Shown here: in pieces, positions 17,797-25,589 of the stretch
Numbering within the stretch: the first letter of the stretch is position 1
Layout of the letters: each line of letters begins with the position of its first letter
Assembly (NCBI GenBank): GCA_016213105.1
Contig: JACRBN010000011.1
Location: forward strand, 140,602 to 204,601
Direction: 5' to 3'
Length of the DNA stretch: 64,000 nucleotides
From: Chloroflexota bacterium
GTDB taxonomy: Bacteria; Chloroflexota; Anaerolineae; Anaerolineales; Villigracilaceae
Position numbers and translations under genes: made by a program
Notes under the pieces: generated by a model
Told to the model about the DNA's origin: nothing
The model's input: the letters and a program-made list of their open reading frames with translations, nothing else
Databases searched by the model: none

Positions 17797-17908
17797 GCAC
17801 TGAGCGGAGTGAGCCGACAGGCGAACGTAGTCGAAGTGCGATGTTGATAAAAAGGCTTTCCTGTGCGCTGCCCTTCGACTTCGCCGCTATCGCGGCTTCG
17901 CTCAGGGC
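17797..17908. repeat. Composite palindromic element upstream of arcA
   Basis: GCACTGAGCG (17797-17806) and CGCTCAGGGC (17899-17908) form ends that match 9 of 10 when inverted. Inside, TCGAAGTGC and GCCCTTCGA are a second inverted pair, and CGCCGC/GCGGC a third. The GAGCGAAG...CTTCGACT word pattern is common in short bacterial repeats. No coding capacity. With the element at 17979 it fills the 310 bases between arcA and the YigZ-family gene. Confidence 0.6.
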
Positions 17909-17978
17909 GAAGTTTACAATACAACCAATATAGCATTTCCCACTTTCCCTGCGCACAGTCCATTTGTCCCAACGACCT

Positions 17979-18043
17979 GGAGTCCAAAGTCTCCCGACTT
18001 TGGAATGTTCATGGGCGGGCCAACGTCGGGAGACGTTGACTCC
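17979..18043. repeat. GGAGTC...GACTCC element with two internal hairpins
   Basis: The outer ends GGAGTC and GACTCC are inverses. Inside are two hairpins: CCAAAGTC-TCCC-GACTTTGG and CAACGTC-GGGA-GACGTTG, separated by about 14 bases. The layout is the same as 24295-24347, with the two hairpins in the opposite order. Confidence 0.75.
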
Positions 18044-18046
18044 AAT

Positions 18047-18076
18047 TTGAATGAATACGCTGCTTTCCGTTAAAAT
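18047..18076 (+). promoter_or_regulatory. Promoter for a probably leaderless YigZ-family mRNA
   Basis: TTGAAT (18047-18052) and TAAAAT (18071-18076) are 18 bases apart. Transcription would begin at about 18083-18084, at the ATG chosen as start. Confidence 0.5.
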
Positions 18077-18083
18077 GGATCGC

Positions 18084-18719
18084 ATGTCCAAGCCGTATCA
18101 AATCCCGCTCAACGAAATCCGCCGCGAGCATGTGGTGGTCAACTCGCGTTTTATCGCCACGCTGGCGCCTGCCCTGAACATCGATGAGGCGCGCGCCTTC
18201 ATGGCCCGCATCCGAAAGGAATTCGCCGATGCCTCGCATAATGTCCCAGCCTACATCATCGGCGGCGGCAACACGGTGACCGAGTATTTCTCCGATGACG
18301 GCGAGCCTGTGGGGACTTCGGGCCGCCCCGCGCTGACCGTTCTGCGCGGCAGCGGACTTGGCGATTGTGCGCTGGTCATCACACGCTATTTTGGCGGCAC
18401 CCTGCTCGGCACGGGCGGATTGGTCAAGGCCTACACCGAGTCGGCGCAGATGGTCGTCAACGCCGTGGGGCGCGGGGAACGGGTGCTGACGCACCTGGCG
18501 CTGCTGGCGATTCCCTATAACCTGCTGGAGCGCGTCCGCCTGCTGGTCAGCCGTCAGCGCGGACAGATCCTGGGCGAGGACTTTGCCGCTGACATCACCC
18601 TGACCCTGCAATTCCCCGTGGATTCATTCGAAGCCTTCCAAACCGACCTGCGCGAACTATCGGCGGGCAAATTGCGGGCCGAGGTGATCGAGACGAAGGA
18701 AATGATCGTCCCCATATAA
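18084..18719 (+). CDS. YigZ/IMPACT-family protein
   Basis: This 211-residue protein has the UPF0029 N-terminal domain found in bacterial YigZ and eukaryotic [33 protein letters not shown], and [26 protein letters not shown]-terminal ferredoxin-like domain (DUF1949 type) follows. The molecular role is unsettled; IMPACT regulates Gcn2 in eukaryotes and a link to translation or nucleic-acid binding is suspected. Two Met codons are possible, 18075 and 18084. The first overlaps the -10 box and neither has a ribosome binding site, so 18084 with a leaderless transcript is preferred. Confidence 0.87.
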   Translation: MSKPYQIPLNEIRREHVVVNSRFIATLAPALNIDEARAFMARIRKEFADASHNVPAYIIGGGNTVTEYFSDDGEPVGTSGRPALTVLRGSGLGDCALVITRYFGGTLLGTGGLVKAYTESAQMVVNAVGRGERVLTHLALLAIPYNLLERVRLLVSRQRGQILGEDFAADITLTLQFPVDSFEAFQTDLRELSAGKLRAEVIETKEMIVPI

Positions 18720-18854
18720 AAACAGGGACAATCCCCAAATCCAATTCTTGTGCTCCTGGTAGATTCGCTGACATGTGTGCCCAGGGCAGGGGCGCAATTG
18801 GTGTAAAAACCCAGCGGGAGTATTGGAAGAGATGATCGTTTTGAAATAAAAAGC

Positions 18855-18883
18855 GGGGCGACCCATTACGCGCGAGTCGCCCC
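18855..18883 (-). terminator. Terminator after the first SH3/cysteine-peptidase pair
   Basis: GGGGCGAC (18855-18862) pairs with GTCGCCCC (18876-18883). On the minus strand it is followed by CTTTTTATTTC. It lies 23 bases after the stop at 18907. The 135 bases between it and the YigZ stop show no other feature. Confidence 0.8.
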
Positions 18884-18906
18884 AGCCAATTACCAATTAC
18901 CGATCC

Positions 18907-19734
18907 CTACCCCCCCGGGGCCGTCTGGGCGACGCGCTTTACCCAGCGCCCGTCCCAGTTGTCCACGCCGCCGCAGGAGGTGGTGAACTCATCGTAGGAG
19001 TATTCCTCGCGGCGATTGGGGAAGGGGTTGTACAACTCGACCCAGCCGCCGTTGCCGCCATTCCTGCCGACAGGCGTGACCTTGTCCAGCACCACCCAAT
19101 GTCCTGTGCCTGAGCCTCTCAAACGCCCCGTACCGCTGTCGATGTTCACGCCCGCGATCAACTGGTGCGTCTGGATCATTCTGGCGAAGCGACCGGGCGA
19201 GGGCTGGTAGCCGATGAGCGGATCGGTCAGGCCCGCCTTGAGCGGCAGGATGTCTTCGGGCAGCTTGCCGTACAGCTTCAGGATGTCCTCCAGTGTGCCG
19301 GGGCCGGTGCCCTTATCCGTGGTTCCGCCGATGGTTCTGTTGTAGGCGTCGGGCAGGTTCTGCTTCCACTTGACCAGCAGATTGTCGATGGAATCGCCCA
19401 CAATGAAGGCCACGCAGAGTTGCCCGCACAGGTTATTCTTGACGTCGCCATCCACGATCATGTATTGGGCGGCATCGTTCGGGTCGGGCGTGGCAGCGGT
19501 GATGGATACCTCGGTGGGGAATTTCTCCAGGTAGTCTTCCAGGTAGACCGCGTTCACCCAGCCGTTCCGACCGCCGTAAGTGATCTCCGCCCAGACGGTC
19601 TGATGCCCGGCGAGGGTCAGGGTCAGTTCGTTCCCCGTGGGCAGGACGATGACGCCCGCGGGCAGGTCGAGGAGTTTGGCGCCGTTGGGGGCCGCGCGAA
19701 AGGCGCCGAGATCGATGATCCATTTTTGATTCAT
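18907..19734 (-). CDS. SH3-like domain plus papain/C39-like cysteine peptidase, paralogue 1
   Basis: This 275-residue protein is not recognised as a named family. Residues 20-72 look like a bacterial SH3 domain (NELTLTLAGHQTVWAEI ... GRNGWVNAVYLEDY). A papain-like core follows: Cys103/Cys107 in NLCGQLCVAFI, a His in GTGHWVVLDKV near residue 222, and an Asn in ELYNPF. The spacing Cys-His-Asn fits peptidase C39 or related folds. There is no signal peptide and the start has AAAGGA at good distance. Its upstream neighbour (19752-20633) is a clear paralogue, so the two probably act together or were duplicated for different targets. Peptidase activity is inference. Confidence 0.7.
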   Translation of the reverse strand: MNQKWIIDLGAFRAAPNGAKLLDLPAGVIVLPTGNELTLTLAGHQTVWAEITYGGRNGWVNAVYLEDYLEKFPTEVSITAATPDPNDAAQYMIVDGDVKNNLCGQLCVAFIVGDSIDNLLVKWKQNLPDAYNRTIGGTTDKGTGPGTLEDILKLYGKLPEDILPLKAGLTDPLIGYQPSPGRFARMIQTHQLIAGVNIDSGTGRLRGSGTGHWVVLDKVTPVGRNGGNGGWVELYNPFPNRREEYSYDEFTTSCGGVDNWDGRWVKRVAQTAPGG

Positions 19735-19751
19735 GTTTGCATCCTTTCGCA

Positions 19752-20633
19752 TTATCCGCCGAGGTTTCGCTCGACCCACCAGCCCGACCAAGCCGGGCTG
19801 CTGCACGATTTGTAGAACTCATTGAACGAGTATTCTTGGCGGCGGTTGTGGAAGGGGTTGTAGAGTTCGACGCGGCCCGCGTTTCTGCCGTTGGGGGTGA
19901 TTTTGTCCACCACGACCCAGTGGCCGATGCCTTTTTCCACGACGGGACGGTTCTTCCCGCGTTTGGTCGAACTGTCGTCGGGTTTGCGGATCAGCCTGCC
20001 GTAGGAATTGATCGTGACCAGCGCCACCAGGAAGTGCGTTTCGAGCATCCTGCCCATGCGCCCCTGGGTCGGCTCGAACCCGACCAGCGGGTCGGTCAGG
20101 CCTGCCTTGAAGCTGACCAGTTGGCCGTTGTCGGTGCTGTACTCGTAGGCGGTGAGGATGCTGCGTATATCTTCCGGGCCGGTGGGCTTGTCACGGTCCC
20201 CCGCCAGGATGTTGTTGTAAAAGCCCGGGGCGGCCGCCTTCCATTTGGCGAGCAGCATGTCAATGTCCTCGCCGACGATGAAGGCAACGCACAACTCCCC
20301 GCACATGTTGAATTTCTGTTTACCCCCGACCAGCATATACTGGGGCGCGTCGTTGAGTTCGGGTGTGGGATTGGGGATCACCACTTCCGTATTCGGGAAG
20401 GGCTCGATGTAATCCTCCAGGTAGGCGTCGTTGACCCAGCCTGTCGAGACGATGCCGTCCCCGCCGGTATGCTGGACCTCGGTCCACGTGCTGTCGTGGC
20501 CGTTGATCGACAGGTTCCTTTGCTGGCCTGTCGGTTCGAGCAGCGCGCCGCAGGAGAGATCGAAACGCTTGATGCCGTTGGGGTCGACTAAAAAGGGGGT
20601 GACTCTTGCATAGCACCATTTCTTTCCGGACAT
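19752..20633 (-). CDS. SH3-like domain plus papain/C39-like cysteine peptidase, paralogue 2
   Basis: This 293-residue protein aligns with the 18907-19734 product along its whole length. It has a SH3-like part (TGWVNDAYLEDYIEPFP), the cysteine motif NMCGELCVAFIVGEDID, the histidine motif GIGHWVVVDKITPNGRN and ELYNPFHNRRQEYSF. A ten-to-fifteen-residue insertion rich in Lys/Arg (DDSSTKRGKNRP) lies just before the histidine. A strong ribosome binding site (AAGGAGG) decides the start at 20633. The two genes are 17 bases apart and share one terminator. Lack of a signal peptide suggests cytoplasmic action or a non-classical export route. Function unknown. Confidence 0.7.
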   Translation of the reverse strand: MSGKKWCYARVTPFLVDPNGIKRFDLSCGALLEPTGQQRNLSINGHDSTWTEVQHTGGDGIVSTGWVNDAYLEDYIEPFPNTEVVIPNPTPELNDAPQYMLVGGKQKFNMCGELCVAFIVGEDIDMLLAKWKAAAPGFYNNILAGDRDKPTGPEDIRSILTAYEYSTDNGQLVSFKAGLTDPLVGFEPTQGRMGRMLETHFLVALVTINSYGRLIRKPDDSSTKRGKNRPVVEKGIGHWVVVDKITPNGRNAGRVELYNPFHNRRQEYSFNEFYKSCSSPAWSGWWVERNLGG

Positions 20634-20729
20634 ATGTTCCTCCTTGTAGAACGAATGGACAGCAGACTGCCGGTGCCGAATGTACGTTAAAAGTATAGCA
20701 CGGCTGTCAAGATACGCTTTTAAACAAAA

Positions 20730-20753
20730 AAGGGGCGACAGAACGTCGCCCCT
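20730..20753 (-). terminator. Terminator of the MacB-like efflux operon
   Basis: AGGGGCGAC (20731-20739) pairs with GTCGCCCCT (20745-20753), and on the minus strand the stem is followed by TTTTTT. It begins five bases after the permease stop codon. Confidence 0.88.
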
Positions 20754-20758
20754 ACGAA

Positions 20759-23149
20759 TTACTCGTAAGCCAGGGTGTCTCTCACCGTCAACTTCGAAGC
20801 CCGCCGCGCGGGCCAGGCGCTGGCGATGGCGGCTAGGACCAGGGTGAAGACCAGCCAGGCGAGAATGCCGCTCACACCATAGACAGCCGGCATGGGAGAG
20901 GTCAACAGCGCCATGCCGACACCGAAGCACAGCACGTTGGTGATGGGCAGCGAGAGTGGAATGCTGATAATCCAACTGATCAGGCCGACGACCAGGCCTT
21001 CGACGATCACGATGCTTTGAATGTCGCCGTTCGAGGCGCCGATGGCGCGCATCACGCCGATCTCGCGCGTGCGTTCGAGCACGTTGATGCTCATGGTGCC
21101 CATCAGGCCCAGCCCGCCGACCACGGCGATCATGGCCGCCATGACCAGCATGAAGTACACCAGTAGGTCGGTCTGCGCCTTCTGGTCGCGGATGAAGTCC
21201 GCGCCAAGCTGGGCGCCCCCGTACTGGATGCCGTTGGCTTCGTAGAGCGCCTGGATCTGTTCGCTGACGGCCTTTTGGGAGGCGGAATCATGATTGTGGG
21301 TCAGCACCCGCAGCGAGTAGACCTGCCCGGGCCGCCCGATCAATTTGCTCAGATACTCGTAGTTGGCGTAGAGCAGCGGCGGAGTGACGTTGCCAGTAAT
21401 AGTGTAGACGCCCACGATATGCCACTGCGTCTTCCTGCCGTCGATCTCGATGGTCAGCCAGTCGCCAACCTTCAAGTCGGGATACACGTTCAGCAGGTGG
21501 TTGCCGATGACGATGGCGTTCTCGTCGCCCGTTTCCAGCCAACGGCCCGCCACGATAACGGGATCGATCAGGGTCGAGGTCGAGGGTGGGGCCACGAACG
21601 AGATCTGCGTGCCCGCCGTGTCCTCATCATGGATATATGTGCCAGGATACTCGGTCCAACCTTCCACGCTGTCGACGCCAGGCACGCTCTGCGCGATGGA
21701 GGCCACTTCCTCGAAGCGATAGTAGCGCCCAAAGGAAATATTGACATCCGCCAGGAAATAGCCCTGAATGTCCTTGATGGTCTGGTCGAAGGATTCCCAC
21801 AGGTTGTAGACGCCGATGAAGATCGCGCCCGCCAGCACCAGGGTGAACAGGGTCAGGCCCAGGCGCAATTTGCGGCGAAAGGCATTTCGCAGGGACAGGC
21901 GCATCGGGCGGGGAATCCACAACGCGCCCTTGCTGACGCTTTTGTCCTTCGGCCTGGCGTTGCCGCCGATGCCGTAGTCGCTGAGCGCCTCGCGCACCGT
22001 GATGCGCACGCTGTTGGTCAGCGGCCAGATGGCGGCCAGCAGCGGCACCAACAGCGCCACGATGGCCTGCTGGAGGATGGTCTGTGGATAGGAGTTATAG
22101 GGCGCGGGCAGGAAGTTAAGATACGAGGCCATGCCGCCGCCCAGGGTTTGCGCCGCGGCGTCGGAAAGCGGGATGGCGAGCAGCAGCGCGCCCAGTCCGA
22201 AGCCCAGGATCAGCACCACGTACATGCTGAAGATCTGTCCGTTCCCGCCGCCGATGGCTTTCATGATGCCGATCTGGCGGGTCTGCTGGGTCATCAGCGC
22301 CGTGACAGTGTTGACGATCAGGAAGCCGCTCAGCAGCACGGTCATATAGCCGAGCGCGCCCAGCACGTAGAAGATGCCCTGCGTGATGCTCCAGGCAAAG
22401 TGATGACCGGGCTGGTACACGTACACGTAGTAGACGGTCGCCCCCGCGCGTTCGAGGCGGTCGGCCACAGCCTGCGCCACTTCGGTGACGTGTGCGGCGT
22501 CGGTCTGCTTTTCGGCCACGCTGACTTGCAGCGCGCTGTAGGTATCTGCCGAGCCGCCCAGCCATTCCATTGTCTTGGGAGTGACGTAGGCGTATAGCAT
22601 CTGTGTAAACCCAAAGGGAATGCCCGTCACGGAGTGGACGTAGCCCGCCAGCGTCAGTTCGCGCTGCTTGCCGTTATCCAACTCCACCAGGATCTTGTCG
22701 CCGACCTGATAGCCCGCGGGGAGGGCCGAGGCGTCGACCAGGATTTCCCTCTCCCCCAGCGGCGGAAGGGAGGATTCGCCCTCGACGGGCTTGACCAGGT
22801 TGAGGGTCAGGGCGCTGGGATCTTCCACAGCCGTGAGCAGGATCGTCATCTGCTGGCCGTCGGCGCGCACCAGTTTGGCGCTGAGGCTCGACTCGCCTTC
22901 GATGGCATCCACGCCCGGCACTTCGCGCGCCAGCTTGACCATCTCGTCGTCCAGCGGCCAGGCGTACACGGTCGCTTCCGAAGGTTTGGCCGACTGATAA
23001 TCGCCTTCCATGCTTTCGGTCATGTACAGGTTCACGCTGTTGTTGAACCCGACCGCAAAGGTGCCCACCATGATGGTCATGATGGTCAGCATGGTGCGGG
23101 ATTTGTTGCCCCAGAAATCCGCCCATACTTTCTTCCAGCGGCTGCTCAT
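20759..23149 (-). CDS. ABC transporter permease, two FtsX/MacB domains
   Basis: This 796-residue membrane protein has an N-terminal helix (MLTIMTIMVGTFAVG), a large extracytoplasmic domain, three helices around 260-390 with an FtsX domain (TRQIGIMKAIGGGNGQI), a second N-terminal-type helix near 425 (LGLTLFTLVLAGAIF), a second outer domain, and a last FtsX domain (RTREIGVMRAIGASNGDI). This duplicated layout is that of permeases working with MacB/LolD-type ATPases in export of peptides, antibiotics or lipids from the membrane. Its start overlaps the ATPase stop by four bases (ATGA), so translation is coupled. The operon runs 25364 to 20759. Confidence 0.92.
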   Translation of the reverse strand: MSSRWKKVWADFWGNKSRTMLTIMTIMVGTFAVGFNNSVNLYMTESMEGDYQSAKPSEATVYAWPLDDEMVKLAREVPGVDAIEGESSLSAKLVRADGQQMTILLTAVEDPSALTLNLVKPVEGESSLPPLGEREILVDASALPAGYQVGDKILVELDNGKQRELTLAGYVHSVTGIPFGFTQMLYAYVTPKTMEWLGGSADTYSALQVSVAEKQTDAAHVTEVAQAVADRLERAGATVYYVYVYQPGHHFAWSITQGIFYVLGALGYMTVLLSGFLIVNTVTALMTQQTRQIGIMKAIGGGNGQIFSMYVVLILGFGLGALLLAIPLSDAAAQTLGGGMASYLNFLPAPYNSYPQTILQQAIVALLVPLLAAIWPLTNSVRITVREALSDYGIGGNARPKDKSVSKGALWIPRPMRLSLRNAFRRKLRLGLTLFTLVLAGAIFIGVYNLWESFDQTIKDIQGYFLADVNISFGRYYRFEEVASIAQSVPGVDSVEGWTEYPGTYIHDEDTAGTQISFVAPPSTSTLIDPVIVAGRWLETGDENAIVIGNHLLNVYPDLKVGDWLTIEIDGRKTQWHIVGVYTITGNVTPPLLYANYEYLSKLIGRPGQVYSLRVLTHNHDSASQKAVSEQIQALYEANGIQYGGAQLGADFIRDQKAQTDLLVYFMLVMAAMIAVVGGLGLMGTMSINVLERTREIGVMRAIGASNGDIQSIVIVEGLVVGLISWIISIPLSLPITNVLCFGVGMALLTSPMPAVYGVSGILAWLVFTLVLAAIASAWPARRASKLTVRDTLAYE

Positions 23150-24276
23150 GCCAAACCTCGTTTCTGGGCGTTCATGGCTTCATTCTTGCTGGCGATCTGC
23201 TGGAGCGCTTCGCGCGTGGCCTCGGACTGGTTCAGCAGTTCTGTGAGCTGGTCATAGCTGAGGGCCAGCACCTCGACGCTACTATGCTCCGAGGCGCGGA
23301 TCGAGGCCCGCCGCCTGCGGTCGTGGAAGTAGGCCATCTCACCGAAGAATTTGCCTGGCCCCAACTGCAGGGCGATCACGTCCGACTGGCCCGGGCGCGG
23401 CAGGACCACGTCCACGGTGCCTTTGGCGACGATGTAGAACGTGTCGGCGCTGGAGCCGTCGGTGAAGATCATCGAGCCCGCTTCGAAGGTTTGTTCCTTT
23501 GCATTGCGGGTGGCCCACAGCATCTGGTCCTGGGTCAGGGTCGGCATGGCCTGGGCCACGTACTCGTTGACGATCTCGCCGTCCGCGATGAGCGCGGTGC
23601 GGTGCGTGCGTTTGGCCAGCGCGCTGTCGTGCGTGACGATGATGATGGTCTTGCCTTTGGTCACCAAATCGTTGAACAGCGCAAAGACCGACTCGGCGGT
23701 CTTGGAGTCGAGGTTGCCTGTCGGTTCGTCTGCGATGACCACGGGCGGATCATTGGCCAGCGCGCGCGCAATGGCGATGCGCTGCTGTTGTCCGCCTGAG
23801 AGGGCGGTCGGGAGCTTGTAAGCGTGGTCGGCCAGTTCCACCAGTTCGAGCAGTTCGAGGGCGCGCTTCTCGCGCTGGCGCATGGGATAGGTGCGGCAGA
23901 AGTCCATCGGCAGCATGATGTTCTCGATGACCGAGATGGTCGGCAGCAATTGAAAGAACTGGAAGACGATGCCCAGGTTCTTGCCGCGCCAGCGCGCCAT
24001 CTTGTTTTCGTTCAAGGTGTGGACGGGCATGCCGTTGACAAAGACCTCGCCCGAGGACGGGCGGTCGATGCCTGTGATCATATTCAACAGGGTGCTTTTG
24101 CCGCTGCCCGATTTGCCGATGATGCTGACGAATTCGCCCGCGTTGATCTGCAGGTCGATACTGTTCAGGGCGTGATAATCGCCGATGGCGGTCTTGTAAT
24201 ATTTATGCACATCATGCAGGTCGATCATGGCATGATGGCCGTTTTCGTCATTCTTGGGTTTGCTAAAAAAGGACAT
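23146..24276 (-). CDS. ABC transporter ATPase fused to a cyclic-nucleotide-binding domain
   Basis: Residues 17-240 are a MacB/LolD-type ATPase: Walker [10 protein letters not shown] (54-62), Q-loop FQFFQLLP, signature LSGGQQQ (159-165), Walker [13 protein letters not shown] and the H-loop THD. Residues 252-355 form a second domain of the CAP/Crp effector type: [23 protein letters not shown] and the phosphate-binding stretch [19 protein letters not shown] (310-328), followed by a helix. Such a fusion suggests that transport is gated by a cyclic nucleotide or a similar ligand. The Arg of the pocket is displaced into an Arg run, so the ligand is uncertain. It lies between the periplasmic-adaptor gene and the permease gene. 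Confidence 0.9.
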   Translation of the reverse strand: MSFFSKPKNDENGHHAMIDLHDVHKYYKTAIGDYHALNSIDLQINAGEFVSIIGKSGSGKSTLLNMITGIDRPSSGEVFVNGMPVHTLNENKMARWRGKNLGIVFQFFQLLPTISVIENIMLPMDFCRTYPMRQREKRALELLELVELADHAYKLPTALSGGQQQRIAIARALANDPPVVIADEPTGNLDSKTAESVFALFNDLVTKGKTIIIVTHDSALAKRTHRTALIADGEIVNEYVAQAMPTLTQDQMLWATRNAKEQTFEAGSMIFTDGSSADTFYIVAKGTVDVVLPRPGQSDVIALQLGPGKFFGEMAYFHDRRRRASIRASEHSSVEVLALSYDQLTELLNQSEATREALQQIASKNEAMNAQKRGLA

Positions 24277-24294
24277 AAGGGCCTCGAATTAAGT

Positions 24295-24347
24295 GGAGTC
24301 CAACGTCTCCCGACGTTGGAGCGCCGAAGTCTGGAGACTTCGACTCC
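24295..24347. repeat. GGAGTC...GACTCC element with two internal hairpins
   Basis: Ends GGAGTC (24295-24300) and GACTCC (24342-24347) are exact inverses. Inside are CCAACGTC-TCC-CGACGTTGG and CGAAGTC-TGGA-GACTTCG. It fills most of the 80 bases between the adaptor and ATPase genes, so it is transcribed inside the operon and may modulate mRNA stability. Confidence 0.8.
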
Positions 24348-24356
24348 ACATCTGTA

Positions 24357-25364
24357 TTACTTCTCGAACTTCACGGCGGCGGTCATGCCCCAGCGCATGG
24401 CGGGATTCCCATCCGTGAGCAGGACGGTGACTTCGTAGACCACGTCGCCCTGGTTCTGGCCGTAGTTCTGGCTGATGGACAGGATGTGGCCCTTCAGTTG
24501 CAGTTCGGGCAGCGCGTCCAGTGTGACGGTCACGGGCTGGCCTTCCTTGAGCGAGACTACGTCGATCTCGGTCAGGTCGGTGGTCTTGACCACCCAGTCG
24601 CCGAGGTCGGCCAGGGTCAGGACGGGCTGTCCCGCCGAGGCAAATTCGCCCACCTTCAGGTCGAGGCGGGTGATCACGCCTGCATACGGAGCGCGCACTT
24701 CAGCGTTGGCCAGCGCGGCGCGGATGCCCGCCGTGTCCTCCCCGAGGCCGAACAGGGCGTCGTGATCCTTTTGGGCCTGAGCCAATTGGAACTGGGCCGA
24801 GTCCACGGTGGTCTGCAATTCCATCCACTGGATGGCCTTGCGGTACTTCGACCAGGCCTCGTCCAGTTTGAGGCGCTCTTCGCGGCCCTGGTTGACCAGG
24901 TATTTGAACGGCTCGTAGGCGGCGCGGGCTTCGTTCAGCTTGGCCAGCGTGGATTCGACGGCCTGGTTGGGCGTCATGCCCTCGAATTCGTTCGGAACGT
25001 TGAAATTGTCCAGCTTGTACTGCGCATCGCGGACGGTCTGGTAGGCGGCGGTCAACTGTTGGGTCGCGTCAGCCTGTGCATCTTCGAGGGTTTTGGCCTC
25101 GGGGCTTTCGAGGCGCGCGATGACCTGGCCTGCTTCGACGGAGTCGCCTTCCTCGACCAGCACTTCGCTGACCAGCCCGCTGGCATTCAGCGCGATCTCG
25201 GAGAAGCGCACAGGCTCCACCCGTCCTTCGCTGATGATGGTTGGGTCGGCCAATACGGTTGGGATGGGGGTGGCGCTCGGGGCGGCAGTGGGAGCGATCT
25301 GGCCGCAGCCAGCCAGCAGGATGCTCAGGAGAACGATAACGATCAGGGCTTGGGTAGTTTTCAT
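24357..25364 (-). CDS. MacA/HlyD-type adaptor lipoprotein
   Basis: This 335-residue protein is a membrane-fusion or adaptor protein. A lipoprotein signal (LLSILLAGCGQ, lipobox Cys about residue 21) anchors it outside the membrane. A biotinyl-lipoyl-like half (VEPVRFSEIALNASGLVSEVLVEEGDSVEAGQVIARLE) is followed by a coiled-coil hairpin (about 85-200) and the second half-motif with the beta barrel (VRAPYAGVITRLDLKVGEFASAGQPVLTL). It is the first gene of the operon with the ATPase and permease. The start at 25364 fits the signal peptide. The substrate of the system is unknown. Confidence 0.9.
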   Translation of the reverse strand: MKTTQALIVIVLLSILLAGCGQIAPTAAPSATPIPTVLADPTIISEGRVEPVRFSEIALNASGLVSEVLVEEGDSVEAGQVIARLESPEAKTLEDAQADATQQLTAAYQTVRDAQYKLDNFNVPNEFEGMTPNQAVESTLAKLNEARAAYEPFKYLVNQGREERLKLDEAWSKYRKAIQWMELQTTVDSAQFQLAQAQKDHDALFGLGEDTAGIRAALANAEVRAPYAGVITRLDLKVGEFASAGQPVLTLADLGDWVVKTTDLTEIDVVSLKEGQPVTVTLDALPELQLKGHILSISQNYGQNQGDVVYEVTVLLTDGNPAMRWGMTAAVKFEK

Positions 25365-25589
25365 GGGAGGTGATCCTTTTTGTAAAATTTCAATCAATGA
25401 TAGGACATTTGTCCGCGGAAGAAACCATCCTTTGGGATGGGCTCGGACCTGGTCAATGGAACAGGCAGGCGCGTCATGGAAGTTTACGCTTTCGACTGCT
25501 TTTGGTTGCAGAAGAAAACGGCCTGCCTGGCAACCTGGGGGGCCCTCGCGGGTTAATCAAGTTGAATTCATCTCATGCTGGAGATTTCC

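Noticed and set aside
17797..18043. Possible CRISPR-like or tandem repeat array upstream of the YigZ-family gene
   Set aside because: The words are inverted pairs in two different elements; there are no regularly spaced direct repeats or spacers.
25353..25375. GGATCACCTCC on the minus strand, identical to the 3' end of 16S rRNA
   Set aside because: It lies in the leader of the adaptor gene with no other rRNA sequence around; an 11-base chance match.
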